A stretch of DNA of 64,000 nt from Cylindrospermum sp. NIES-4074 (GTDB lineage Bacteria > Cyanobacteriota > Cyanobacteriia > Cyanobacteriales > Nostocaceae). The translations under genes were made by a program, and so were the position numbers. This document shows, in pieces, positions 54,473 to 63,800 of the stretch. The number at the start of each line of letters is the position of its first letter. Position 1 is the stretch's first letter. Where the stretch lies: positions 6,227,687 to 6,291,686 of the forward strand of contig AP018269.1 of assembly GCA_003994795.1 (NCBI GenBank), written 5' to 3'. The notes beneath the pieces were generated by a model. The model did not search any database and was not told where the DNA came from. It worked only from the letters and a program-made list of their open reading frames with translations.

Positions 54473-55048
54473 AACTTGATATTACTCCAGAAAGAATTTG
54501 CTATTATTTGGAAAGTTAGCCAAAGCGAGAAAATCAACATTTACTTTGAAAAACGATCCATTAAGGGGGGAATTTGCTGTTTAGGCGTTACTGAATGTTG
54601 TCAATACAATCAGCAAAGTTGTTAACAACAAATTTTCTGTTTCAGCCAACTGCGAAGGTAAACTGAAATGGTAAATGCTCGTATCACTTCAGTTAGCTGC
54701 ATATATAAAAAAACTCTGCGGTTAAGAATTGATCCCCCCAACCCCCCTTAAAAAGGGGGGCAAAGATTGACTCATTTTTACTGTTATTCAAAATGAGAGA
54801 ATTGATTCATATCCCACCCTTTTTAAAGGGGACTTTGATTTCAGTTCCCCCCTTTTTAAGGGAGACCTTGATTTCAGTTCCCCCCTTTTTAAAGGGGACT
54901 TTGATTTCAGTTCCCCCCTTTTTAAAGGGGACTTTGATTTCAGTCCCCCCCTTTTTAAGGGGGGCTAGGGGGGATCTTCCAGGGATGTTAATACTCAACC
55001 ACGCTTAATTGTTGCTCATAACAAATAAGCTTAATCACAAACCTGAGA
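54473..55048. other. Intergenic region dominated by a repeat element
   Basis: About 575 bp without genes. The central 246 bp (54731-54976) form a repeat element described separately. The left part (54500-54700) is plain AT-rich sequence and may contain the DUF2141 promoter. Confidence 0.55.
54731..54976. repeat. Inverted-repeat-bounded element with 33-bp tandem array
   Basis: Both ends read GATCCCCCC...CCCCCC inward (54731 and 54976). Inside are about three and a half tandem copies of a 33-bp unit (54825-54955) made of CCCCCCTTTTTAAAGGGG plus ACTTTGATTTCAGTT. There are no unique spacers, so it is not a CRISPR array. The unit length is a multiple of three and gives a false repetitive ORF on each strand. 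Confidence 0.82.
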
Positions 55049-56050
55049 CTATTTAACCAATTTTTGAATGTCGGTTTTTTGCACCCATTCATGTGTGCGC
55101 CGCATTCCTTCTTCTAAGTCAACAGTTGGTTTATAATTTAATAAACTTTGTGCCTTAGCAATAGAATAAGCATAGGGACGAGTCATAAAATCTACAGACT
55201 CTGGGAGAATATCTGCTTTTTTACGAAAAAGTTTTTGTCCCTGATGGCGCAGTTTCAAAAACAACTTCATTTCATCTTTGGGTAGAGACATAGGTGCAGC
55301 TAAACCTTCCATTGCGGCTAAGTGCATAAAATACTCTTTCCAGGAAGTTTGTTGACCATCGGTGATATTAAAAATCTCACCATGTGGTTCTTTTTCCATA
55401 GCTAGGAAAATGGCATCAATCAAATTATCTAGAAATACGTGATTCATTATTCCTTTGCCATCATTAGCATAGGCAAATAGTTTCTGCCGCATCATCAAAA
55501 GTGGTCGGACTATCCAAGGGATGCTTCCGGGGCCATAAACATCTCCGGCTCGCATGATAATGATGCCAAAATCTGATGAATTCAGTTTTAAAAGTTCGGT
55601 TTCAGCTTCAATTTTTGTTTGACAATAGGGATTATTTTCTCCAGCAAGTGGCCCGGCTTCAGTAATTGCATCGGCATAGTTAAAGCCGTAAACCATCACA
55701 CTAGAGAGATGCACAAAAGTCTTAACACCTGCCTGTTTAGCAGCCTTAGCAATATTGAGAGTTCCGCCAACATTAATTTCACGAAAATGCTTGATTTCGC
55801 CGGCTTCTTGAGTGATTTGAGCCGTATGTAAAACGATGTCTACTCCCTGACAGGCTTTTTGGGCGATATTAGAATCTGTAATATTGCCAACAATGATTTC
55901 CACACCTAAATCTTGAGCTTTTTTGTCCTGTTCTGGAGAAGTTTGTAGTCCCCGAACTTTCAGTCCCTTGGCTATAGCTAACTCGGCTGCACGCAAGCCA
56001 ATAAATTCATCAGTTCCGGTAATTAGCAGAGTTTTGTTGTTGAAGTTCAT
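55049..56050 (-). CDS. NAD(P)-dependent epimerase/dehydratase, extended SDR
   Basis: A 333-aa extended short-chain dehydrogenase. The nucleotide motif is LITGTDEFIGLRAAELA (T-G-x-x-x-x-I-G, with D in place of the usual G). VLHTAQITQEAG, HLSSVMVYGFNY and the catalytic Y-x3-K in PYCQTKIEAE follow. It resembles 3-beta-hydroxysteroid dehydrogenase/NAD-dependent epimerase enzymes. Its place between the HgdC-like and glycosyltransferase genes suggests ketone reduction or sugar modification during heterocyst glycolipid synthesis. That role is inferred from context. Confidence 0.82.
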   Translation of the reverse strand: MNFNNKTLLITGTDEFIGLRAAELAIAKGLKVRGLQTSPEQDKKAQDLGVEIIVGNITDSNIAQKACQGVDIVLHTAQITQEAGEIKHFREINVGGTLNIAKAAKQAGVKTFVHLSSVMVYGFNYADAITEAGPLAGENNPYCQTKIEAETELLKLNSSDFGIIIMRAGDVYGPGSIPWIVRPLLMMRQKLFAYANDGKGIMNHVFLDNLIDAIFLAMEKEPHGEIFNITDGQQTSWKEYFMHLAAMEGLAAPMSLPKDEMKLFLKLRHQGQKLFRKKADILPESVDFMTRPYAYSIAKAQSLLNYKPTVDLEEGMRRTHEWVQKTDIQKLVK

Positions 56051-56153
56051 AAAGCAGGAGTAATTGGTAAATCTGTTAACTTGAGTAATCTATTTGAGAA
56101 GCAATTGCTGACTTGTAGCTAATAGATGATTGTGACTAAAATCAATCAGCTAT

Positions 56154-56273
56154 AGGACTAAATCTGCGTGTCACATTCAATGTCTCTTGGTGCGTCAGAC
56201 TCGTTAATTCGGTAACAATCAACAGATTTTCATCTGACGCACCCTACAAAGCCATGCGATTTGCGTAAGTCCT
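56154..56273. repeat. MITE-like palindromic element, copy B
   Basis: A 120-bp relative of 1621-1747. Ends are AGGACT / GTAAGTCCT, and the inner repeats GGTGCGTCAG / CTGACGCACC are kept. Compared with copy A, the left outer arm here matches A's right outer arm (reverse complement), and vice versa. The loop (ATTCGGTAACAATCAA) keeps the same strand. It ends 4 bp before the hgdC-like stop. Confidence 0.8.
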
Positions 56274-56276
56274 CAG

Positions 56277-57458
56277 CTAGAAAATATCAGCCGGATCTGC
56301 GGAACGGAGTTTGTTGATAGCAAGTGCGCCAGAGGTTATACACATTAAAACCGTAGATATCAAGACTATTACTGCATTGTTAGCAGTCATCATGATGGGT
56401 AACTTAGTAGATTTCATGGCAAAGTCATATAAAGCGATAGAAGCAAAAAAACCGGGGATATAACTGGAAAATGCCAAGATTAAAGCTTGCTGAAAAACTA
56501 CTTTTAATAAATAATTATTTGCGTAACCAATGGCTTTTAAAGTGGCATAAGCAATGAATTGCATAGCAATATTACTGTAGAGAATTTGATAAACAATTAC
56601 CACGCCTACCACAGAAGCCATTGTGAGCATCAGATTGAGAATAAAGCCAATGGGTGTTCTAATAGACCAATATTTTTTCTCAAAGTCAATAAAGCCTTGA
56701 CGAGTAAAAACTTGGACATCATTAGGTAGAATATTTTCTAAGTTTTTCAGCACAGTCTCCGGATCAGCGTCAGGTTTTAGAGTGATTAAACCCACATCTA
56801 TCATGTCCGCTGGACGGGTATTATTAGGGTTGATTCTTAAGAACGTTGAGTCACTGACAAGTAAATTACCATCTACACCAAAGGAAGGGCCCAAACTAAA
56901 TAAACCGCCAACTCTGACTCGATAACCAATTAAGGAGTTAAAGGGAAATATTTCAACGGTTTGTTCAGAATCACCGGCAATAAATTTATCAGCAATGGGG
57001 CCAAACTCTGGGCGGGAATTTTGGTCAAAAAGTATGACATCGGGAATTTTGAGCTTATCTAAATTTTGCTCAACTTCGGGAATATTAATTACAGGTTTTC
57101 CTGGGTCAAAGCCTATCACATATATGGAATACTTTTCACCAGTAGCGGGATTTTTTAACTTAGCAAATTGCAAATACAAGGGGCTAACTGACTCTACACC
57201 ATCAAACCCCAAGGACTGATACAAACGAGTCCGAGAAAAGCTTTGATTGGATGTCAAAGATTTATATTGGGAACTGACTAAAAATAAATCGCCGCGTAGG
57301 TTTTGATGCACTGCGGTTGCACTAGAATAAAGCGCATCTTGAAAACCCAGTTGTACAAACATTAGCAGCACAATAAAGGCAATCCCGGCTACAGCTATGA
57401 CAAACCGAACTTTTTGTTGGACTAGCTGTAGCCATGCTAAAGGAATCTTGAAATTCAT
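56277..57458 (-). CDS. hgdC: DevC/HgdC-like ABC exporter permease
   Basis: A 393-aa FtsX/MacB-type permease with one N-terminal helix (VIAVAGIAFIVLLMFVQLGF), a large periplasmic domain (residues about 45-265), and three C-terminal helices. Segments YQILYSNIAMQFIAYATLKAIGY are typical of DevC. DevBCA exports heterocyst glycolipids; HgdB and HgdC of Anabaena (all5347, all5346) are homologues located next to hgl genes. The ATPase (DevA) is missing here, because the next gene is an epimerase. The symbol rests on similarity and synteny. Confidence 0.8.
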   Translation of the reverse strand: MNFKIPLAWLQLVQQKVRFVIAVAGIAFIVLLMFVQLGFQDALYSSATAVHQNLRGDLFLVSSQYKSLTSNQSFSRTRLYQSLGFDGVESVSPLYLQFAKLKNPATGEKYSIYVIGFDPGKPVINIPEVEQNLDKLKIPDVILFDQNSRPEFGPIADKFIAGDSEQTVEIFPFNSLIGYRVRVGGLFSLGPSFGVDGNLLVSDSTFLRINPNNTRPADMIDVGLITLKPDADPETVLKNLENILPNDVQVFTRQGFIDFEKKYWSIRTPIGFILNLMLTMASVVGVVIVYQILYSNIAMQFIAYATLKAIGYANNYLLKVVFQQALILAFSSYIPGFFASIALYDFAMKSTKLPIMMTANNAVIVLISTVLMCITSGALAINKLRSADPADIF

Positions 57459-57511
57459 AGTTCAATACAATTTTGGATTTTGCCACCCAAACCTAATATC
57501 AGTTTGAGAAA

Positions 57512-58723
57512 TTACGGTTCGATGTGAATAGCGACATCCACTTGTAAGTTAGTTAAACGAGCTACCTTTTGACTATCTGCGGGATTATTAAGGCTGATTT
57601 TTACCTCAACTATTTTGCGGTCTGTGTCTGACCCAGGATTAGTGCTGAAGATGCTTTGTTTGTCAACTTGCCAACCAATTTCCTTGACAGTTCCTTGTAA
57701 TTTGCCCAGAAATGCAGTGCTGCTAATGGTAGCTTTTTGACCGACACGCACTTTTACAATATCGGTTTGATACACTTCTGCAATTACATACATTTGAGAT
57801 ATATTACCGACTTCAGCAAAGCCGGAAGTGGCAATTACTTCTCCTGTTTTGGTGTGAATTTTTAAAATTTTGCCATCCATCGGAGATTGGATGTAAGTTA
57901 AATCCATGTCCGCTTTTGCTTGTTTGATTGCAGTCGTAGCACTATTGACTTCAGCTTGTGCTACCTCCACATCTACAGTACGTACTTCCTTAATACTGTT
58001 GAGTTTGCTTTGAGCTTGCTTTAATTGTTGCTGGAGGGTGTCTTGAGTGCGTCTGAGACTGGCTTTGGCTTCTGTTAGCTGCTGTTGTGTAGTTTTGAGT
58101 TGCAAAGCCTTAGCATCTGTGATGGAGGCGGAAATTGCACCTTCTTTGTATAGTTGCTGATAGCGATCGCTCTCAGTTTGAGCATTGTCTACTTCAGCTT
58201 GAATGCGCTTGATTGTAGCCTGTTGAGTGGCGACATCTCCTTTTAATTGAGAATCCAAACCTGCGATCGCCGCTTTTTGAGCATTCACGTCTCCGGGTTT
58301 GGCTCCAGACTTGACTTGCGCTAGTTTAGCTTTGGCTACTTGCAGTTTGTCTAAAGCTTGTTGGAAGGCTGCTTTAGCTCGCTCATAATCTTCCAGATGA
58401 GCTAATACCTGTCCCGTTTTCACCTCGTCCCCTTCCTGTACCAACAGTTTTTCTACGCGCACACCGTTGATGGAATTGGGAGCAGATAAATAAGTAACTT
58501 TACCTTCCGGCTGCAAACGTCCCAAAGCAGTCACAGCAATTTTAGCCGGAGTAGCCTTTGGGGAATTTGTTGGACGAGGCTGAATAGCAGATTGCGAACC
58601 CCCAATTTGGGGAAAGCTGTAGCAAGATACTAACCCAGTACTTAAAGTAATAGAAGCTGCCAAAATTATTCTCCACCGACTTGCGGCTTTTTTGAATAAC
58701 TGGCTTTCCTTTTTTACTGCCAT
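57512..58723 (-). CDS. hgdB: DevB/HgdB-like membrane fusion protein
   Basis: A 403-aa HlyD-family periplasmic adaptor. An N-terminal membrane anchor (IILAASITLSTGLVSCYSF) is followed by a lipoyl-like half (VTALGRLQPEGKVTYL, VEKLLVQEGDEVKTGQVLAHL), a long coiled coil (residues about 115-270, rich in A, Q, K) and a return half (DLTYIQSPMDGKILKIHTKTGEV is the block near 280). It connects the HgdC-like permease to a TolC-type outer membrane channel. It is the first gene of the minus-strand set; hgdC follows after 53 bp. Confidence 0.85.
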   Translation of the reverse strand: MAVKKESQLFKKAASRWRIILAASITLSTGLVSCYSFPQIGGSQSAIQPRPTNSPKATPAKIAVTALGRLQPEGKVTYLSAPNSINGVRVEKLLVQEGDEVKTGQVLAHLEDYERAKAAFQQALDKLQVAKAKLAQVKSGAKPGDVNAQKAAIAGLDSQLKGDVATQQATIKRIQAEVDNAQTESDRYQQLYKEGAISASITDAKALQLKTTQQQLTEAKASLRRTQDTLQQQLKQAQSKLNSIKEVRTVDVEVAQAEVNSATTAIKQAKADMDLTYIQSPMDGKILKIHTKTGEVIATSGFAEVGNISQMYVIAEVYQTDIVKVRVGQKATISSTAFLGKLQGTVKEIGWQVDKQSIFSTNPGSDTDRKIVEVKISLNNPADSQKVARLTNLQVDVAIHIEP

Positions 58724-60812
58724 ATTTTCATTCCAATTATGCTCTGACAGGGGATAGTCGAAATGACTAGATCAGTCGATTGCTATAGACTTATCCGCAG
58801 ATTCACCAAGAGCGGTTCTGTCTTCTATAACTTCACTTTCAGCTAACGGATAGCTTTAATTAGATTTGGATAAATTGTTCAACGCCTTTACAGCCACCAA
58901 AGTTCACAAGATAAGTGGCAAAATTCACAGCGGCGTAACTCCCAAGCCTTCTAAGTTTTATCCTCAATTGGTCTTGAATAAAGTAGCGGAAAATACGATA
59001 GCGCTAGCTAGAAAATTTCCATGTCTAGATGTAACGAAGCGCTACTAAAAATAACCTAAAAAACAAGGATAAACTTGTTTTTAATTATTGCAAAAACCTT
59101 TTAACTTGTCAACCAATTAAATCAACATTTGTTTGTGAAACTGAATATAATAACTGTCGCGGAGAGATTGAGAACTGAGAAGGTTTTCCAATTTTTAATT
59201 TCCATAGACTATTAACTATCAACTGACTTTAGTATTATTAACTGACCGTTGTTAGTTCAGTTGTGTACCATAAGACATTATTCTCAGATTTGTAATCGAA
59301 ATATCGATTTTCCCATACGGATTTATAGATATCAAATATCGTTGGTATTTTAACTAACTGCGCTTAATAACAGTATTTCTGCTTAGATTTATATGGGGAA
59401 CAGGGAACCGTAGATTTCATATGATGATCAGCAAATCACCCATAATGTAGAGACGTTGCATGCAACGTCTCTACATTAGTGAGCGGTTTTTTATTATGTG
59501 TACTGATATAAGCTTAGATGTATTATCTGTTATAAATGTGCTTGTTTCATCACAATTTACTCATATTGTTTATCTAGTCATATCCTCAAGATTAATATTT
59601 GCTTTATAAATAACTGCTTGCCTATAGAAGTAGATTTATATTAGAGAATTATCAAAAACCAAGCCTCAATTATGATGTTTCTCTGAAAAAAAATATTTTG
59701 GTTCAGCAAGCCAATGTATATATTGAATGATTTGTGACCTACTTAACAACATCCTGGTAATGCTCGTTCAATCAAGGCAAAGTTATTGTTTAACCTGTAA
59801 TCCCCAAAATCAAATTCTAGTAGCTAATAGTCTTGAATTATACTAATCAATCTATGTTGTATTGCAGATTTACAGCAGTAACAATCTATGTTTTTTCTAA
59901 AATATCTTTAAATTAACTTTTCTGTTTCTTTAAGATGTGCTAGTCTTTGTATTAATTCAATGTTTCAAATCGCCAGGTAAATTTGTTGATTGATTGAAAG
60001 ACTAAAAGGAAAAAATACTAAAGTTTAGCTGCATTCTCATCATGTAAAGACCATTTAAGTATTTTTTCACATTGCTGAATTTGGATTAAATTTGTGGTTC
60101 TTTCTGTAACGAATTTGGCAACTTTTATGGGTCAATTACCCTAAAATATATTATCCTGAACGTTGAAATTAGACATGGCATTGATGAAGACACCGAACGT
60201 TGTCATTAGCACCAGCTACGTTGTGGCAATTAAGCTAGATAATCAAACTGGTTGGGGAAAAAAATGTATTTCTGTCTTCATAGCTACGCCTAAGTTTTCA
60301 TTGTTCCAGTGGGATATATTTGTCCAAAATCTGTACCATTTTGCACAGTTTCAATTAATTAGTCAATTGGCAGGGGCTTGATACCAAGTTGATGCTAATT
60401 GCAATTACTGCTTTTTTTACTCAGCACTGTTTCGATAATCGACCTACTACCACAATATCGAGAGTCGTTCCTTGTATAGCATTCTTCCACGATGGCATTG
60501 TTTCAAAATTGCCTCAACGCGCCAACAGCGGCAATTACTTAGGGCTAAATGAGGGCTGTATGTGTCGTGTGGTTTTGATTTAGAGAAAAGTATTTAGTCA
60601 TGCAATCGCAGATAGAAAGGCTAGCTGCTGGCAAGAATAAATCACTTCATTATTCGTAAGCAACAGAAATTACTGTAGCTACACAATCCACAGTACTCAA
60701 AATTAGTCTATGTCCTATGTCTGCTTATTCAATTGATACTGCATTGGCGGAATTAGCGAGCCTTGTCAACAGTTGTGAAAAGGCTTTGATTAGGTCTATA
60801 GAGGAAAAAAAA
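58724..60812. other. Long non-coding region upstream of hglE-like gene
   Basis: About 2.1 kb of AT-rich DNA between divergent hgdB-like and hglE-like genes. Several short open frames (near 58866, 60163, 60389) show no recognisable domain or good ribosome site. A palindrome lies at 59444-59477. I searched for a GTA-N8-TAC (NtcA-type) palindrome by eye and found none. Regulated heterocyst promoters would be expected here. Confidence 0.55.
59444..59477. repeat. 34-bp perfect palindrome (GTAGAGACGTTGC family)
   Basis: A perfect palindrome centred on TGCATGCA with arms AATGTAGAGACGT / ACGTCTCTACATT. Same family as 41691-41722; the centre differs in matched positions (compensatory), so the pairing is maintained. 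Confidence 0.8.
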
Positions 60813-63800
60813 ATGAAATCAGAAACATCAGTGTCAACCAGCAAAATTAACAGACAACTGCAACAAAACCCTATAGCCATTGTGGGTATGGCGTCTCTGT
60901 TACCGAAATCCAGAAATTTACGGGAATATTGGCGCAATATCGTTAACAAAATTGATTGTATCACCGATGTTCCTGAGTCACATTGGAGCGTCAAAGATTA
61001 CTATGACCCCAACCCCAGAACATCTGAAGATAAAACCTACTGTAAAAGAGGTGGTTTTATTCCTGAGGTTGATTTTAACCCAATGGAATTTGGCATCCCT
61101 CCCAGCATTTTAGAAGTCACAGATGTATCACAACTGTTGAGTTTAGTCGTTGCCAAAGAGGCAATGGAAGATGCTGGATATAGCGAAGCACGGGAGTTTA
61201 GCCGTGAGAATGTTGGGGTAATTTTAGGTGTAGCCCAAGCTAAACAATTGGGAATGCCACTGTCAGCAAGATTAGAATATCCGATTTGGGAAAAGGTGCT
61301 TAAAAGCAGTGGTTTATCTGACGAAGATACACAAAAAATCGTTGAGAAAATCAAAAGCGCTTATATCAAATGGGATGAAAATGCTTTCCCTGGGATGTTG
61401 GCTAACGTGGTAGCGGGAAGAATTGCCAACCGCTTAAACTTTGGCGGCACAAACTGCGTTGTTGATGCGGCTTGCGCGAGTTCCTTCGGTGCTTTAAAAA
61501 TGGCAATTAGTGAGCTAATTGAGCATCGCAGCGACATGATGTTAACGGGTGGTGTGGATACTGACAACACCATCATGGCTTACATTTCTTTCAGCAAAAC
61601 CCCGGCTGTTACTCCCAGCGAAAATGTCAAACCCTTTGATGCTAAATCTGATGGGATGATGTTGGGTGAAGGTATCTGTATGCTGGTCTTGAGACGCTTA
61701 GAAGACGCGGAAAGAGACGGTGACAAAATCTATGCCGTAATTAAAGGTATTGGTACTTCTAGCGATGGTCGCTACAAGAGCATTTATGCTCCCCGCAAAG
61801 AAGGTCAAGTTAAAGCCTTAGAACGTGCTTATGATGATGCAGGTTTTTCTCCCGCTACTGTTGGGTTAATGGAAGCGCACGGTACCGGCACAATGGCTGG
61901 AGACCCAACAGAATTTGGTTCTTTGAGAGATTATTTTAGTGTACATGATTCCCGAAAGCAGCATATTGCTTTGGGTAGTGTCAAATCTCAAATTGGACAT
62001 ACGAAAGCGGCAGCAGGTGCAGCTAGTTTAATTAAAACTGCGCTGGCATTACATCACAAAATCTTGCCACCAACAATTAACATTACTGAGCCAAATCCTA
62101 AGCTGAACATTAAAAATTCGGCGTTTTATTTGAATACCGAAACTAGACCTTGGATTCGGGCAGCAGGGGAAGCGCCAAGACGTGCGGGTGTGAGTTCCTT
62201 TGGTTTTGGTGGCACAAATTACCACGTTGTTTTAGAAGAGTATGAAGCTGATCAACACAGGGCTTATCGCTTACATAATGCGCCTAGTGAAGTGTTGATA
62301 TTTGCTTCTACTCCGGCGCAATTGTTGGCTAAGTCTGAAGAGATTTTGGGTAAGTTTAAATCTGAGGATGGAGACAGACACTTTGCCCAATTAGTTCAGG
62401 AGTGTCAAACACAAACAATTCCTCTGGCTGCGGCGAGATTTGGGTTTGTGGCAGAGAATTTGGCGGAAGCTTGCAAGTTATTGCAAATGAGTATTGATTT
62501 GCTGAAACATAAAGGTTCAGCACCATCTTGGGAACATCCCCAAGGTATTTTTTACCGGGCTTCGGGGATGGATTTGGGCGGTAAAGTTGTGGCTTTGTTC
62601 TCTGGACAAGGTTCGCAATATTTGGAGATGGGTAAAGATGCGGCGATGAACTTTCCAGAAATGCGCCGTCTTTATGGACAAATGGATAGTTTGTTGCTTA
62701 AAGATAATTTGCAGCCGGTTTCAGAGATTGTGTTTCCCCATGCGGTTTTTGAGGAAGCAGAAAAGAATGCTCAAATTGCGGCTTTGCAAAGAACTGAATA
62801 TGCTCAACCTGCGATTGGGGTATTTAGTGCGGGGCTGTATTCTATTCTCCAACAAGCTGGGTTTAAGTCAGATTTTACCGCCGGACACAGTTTTGGTGAA
62901 TTGACGGCTTTGTGGGCTGCTGGAGTGCTGAGTGAAGAGGATTATTTGTTCTTGGTGAAATCCAGAGGACAAGCGATGGCTGCACCGGAAGACCCAGACC
63001 ATGATGCGGGCAGTATGCTGGCGGTGAAGGAAGATATAGTGAAGGTGGAAGCGGTGTTGAGGCACTTTCCCCAAGTATCGATCGCCAATCTCAATTCTCC
63101 CACACAAGTTGTCTTGGCTGGCCCAACGGCAGAAATCGGGAAAATCCGCCTCGCGTTGCATGACCAAGGTTATGCGGCTGTATTATTACCCGTCTCCGCA
63201 GCTTTCCACACACCGCTGATTGCTTTTGCTCAAAAATCATTTGCGATCGCCACTAAGTCTGTCGCTTTCCAAAATCCCAAAGTTCCCGTTTTCAGCAACC
63301 TCACCGGTAAGCCATATCCCAAGGAACCCCAAGCAATTCAAAAAACCTTGGAAAGCCATCTGTCTAACTCCGTGCTGTTTAAACAAGAAATTGAAAACAT
63401 CTATGCAGCCGGTGGTCATTGCTTCGTGGAATTCGGGCCGAAGCGGATTCTCACCAACTTGGTTAAAGACATTTTAGGCGATCGCCCCCATCTTACCGTA
63501 TCTCTCAACCCTAGCACCCAAAAGAATAGCGATCGCTCTTTGCGAGAAGCGGCTGTACAGTTGCGCGTTATTGGTATGGCTTTAACCAATCTTGACCCTT
63601 ACCAACTACCTCCAGTTCTACCCTCAACTCCCAACAAGAAAGCGTTAAATGTGAAGTTAAACGGCATTAACTACGTTTCTGAAAAAACCAGAAATGCCTT
63701 TACTCAAGCTTTGCAAGATGGGCACCAGGTCAAGACAATTCAAAATTCAAAATTCAAAATTCAAAATGAGGAAACTCCAACTCCATCGGGGTTGGTAGAA

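Noticed and set aside
54825-54955. Possible CRISPR array
   Set aside because: The 33-bp units are directly adjacent with no unique spacers; it is a tandem repeat inside a palindromic element.
54793-55008. Repetitive ORFs on both strands (GTLISVPPFLK and GTEIKVPFKKG units)
   Set aside because: They are translations of the tandem repeat in both directions; no domain and no ribosome site.
60163-60583. Two short ORFs upstream of hglE
   Set aside because: No domain, no clear ribosome site and composition like random AT-rich DNA.
58724-60812. NtcA binding site upstream of hglE
   Set aside because: Several near matches were examined, but none has GTA-N8-TAC spacing (for example a GTA...TAC pair near 60657 has a 12-base gap).
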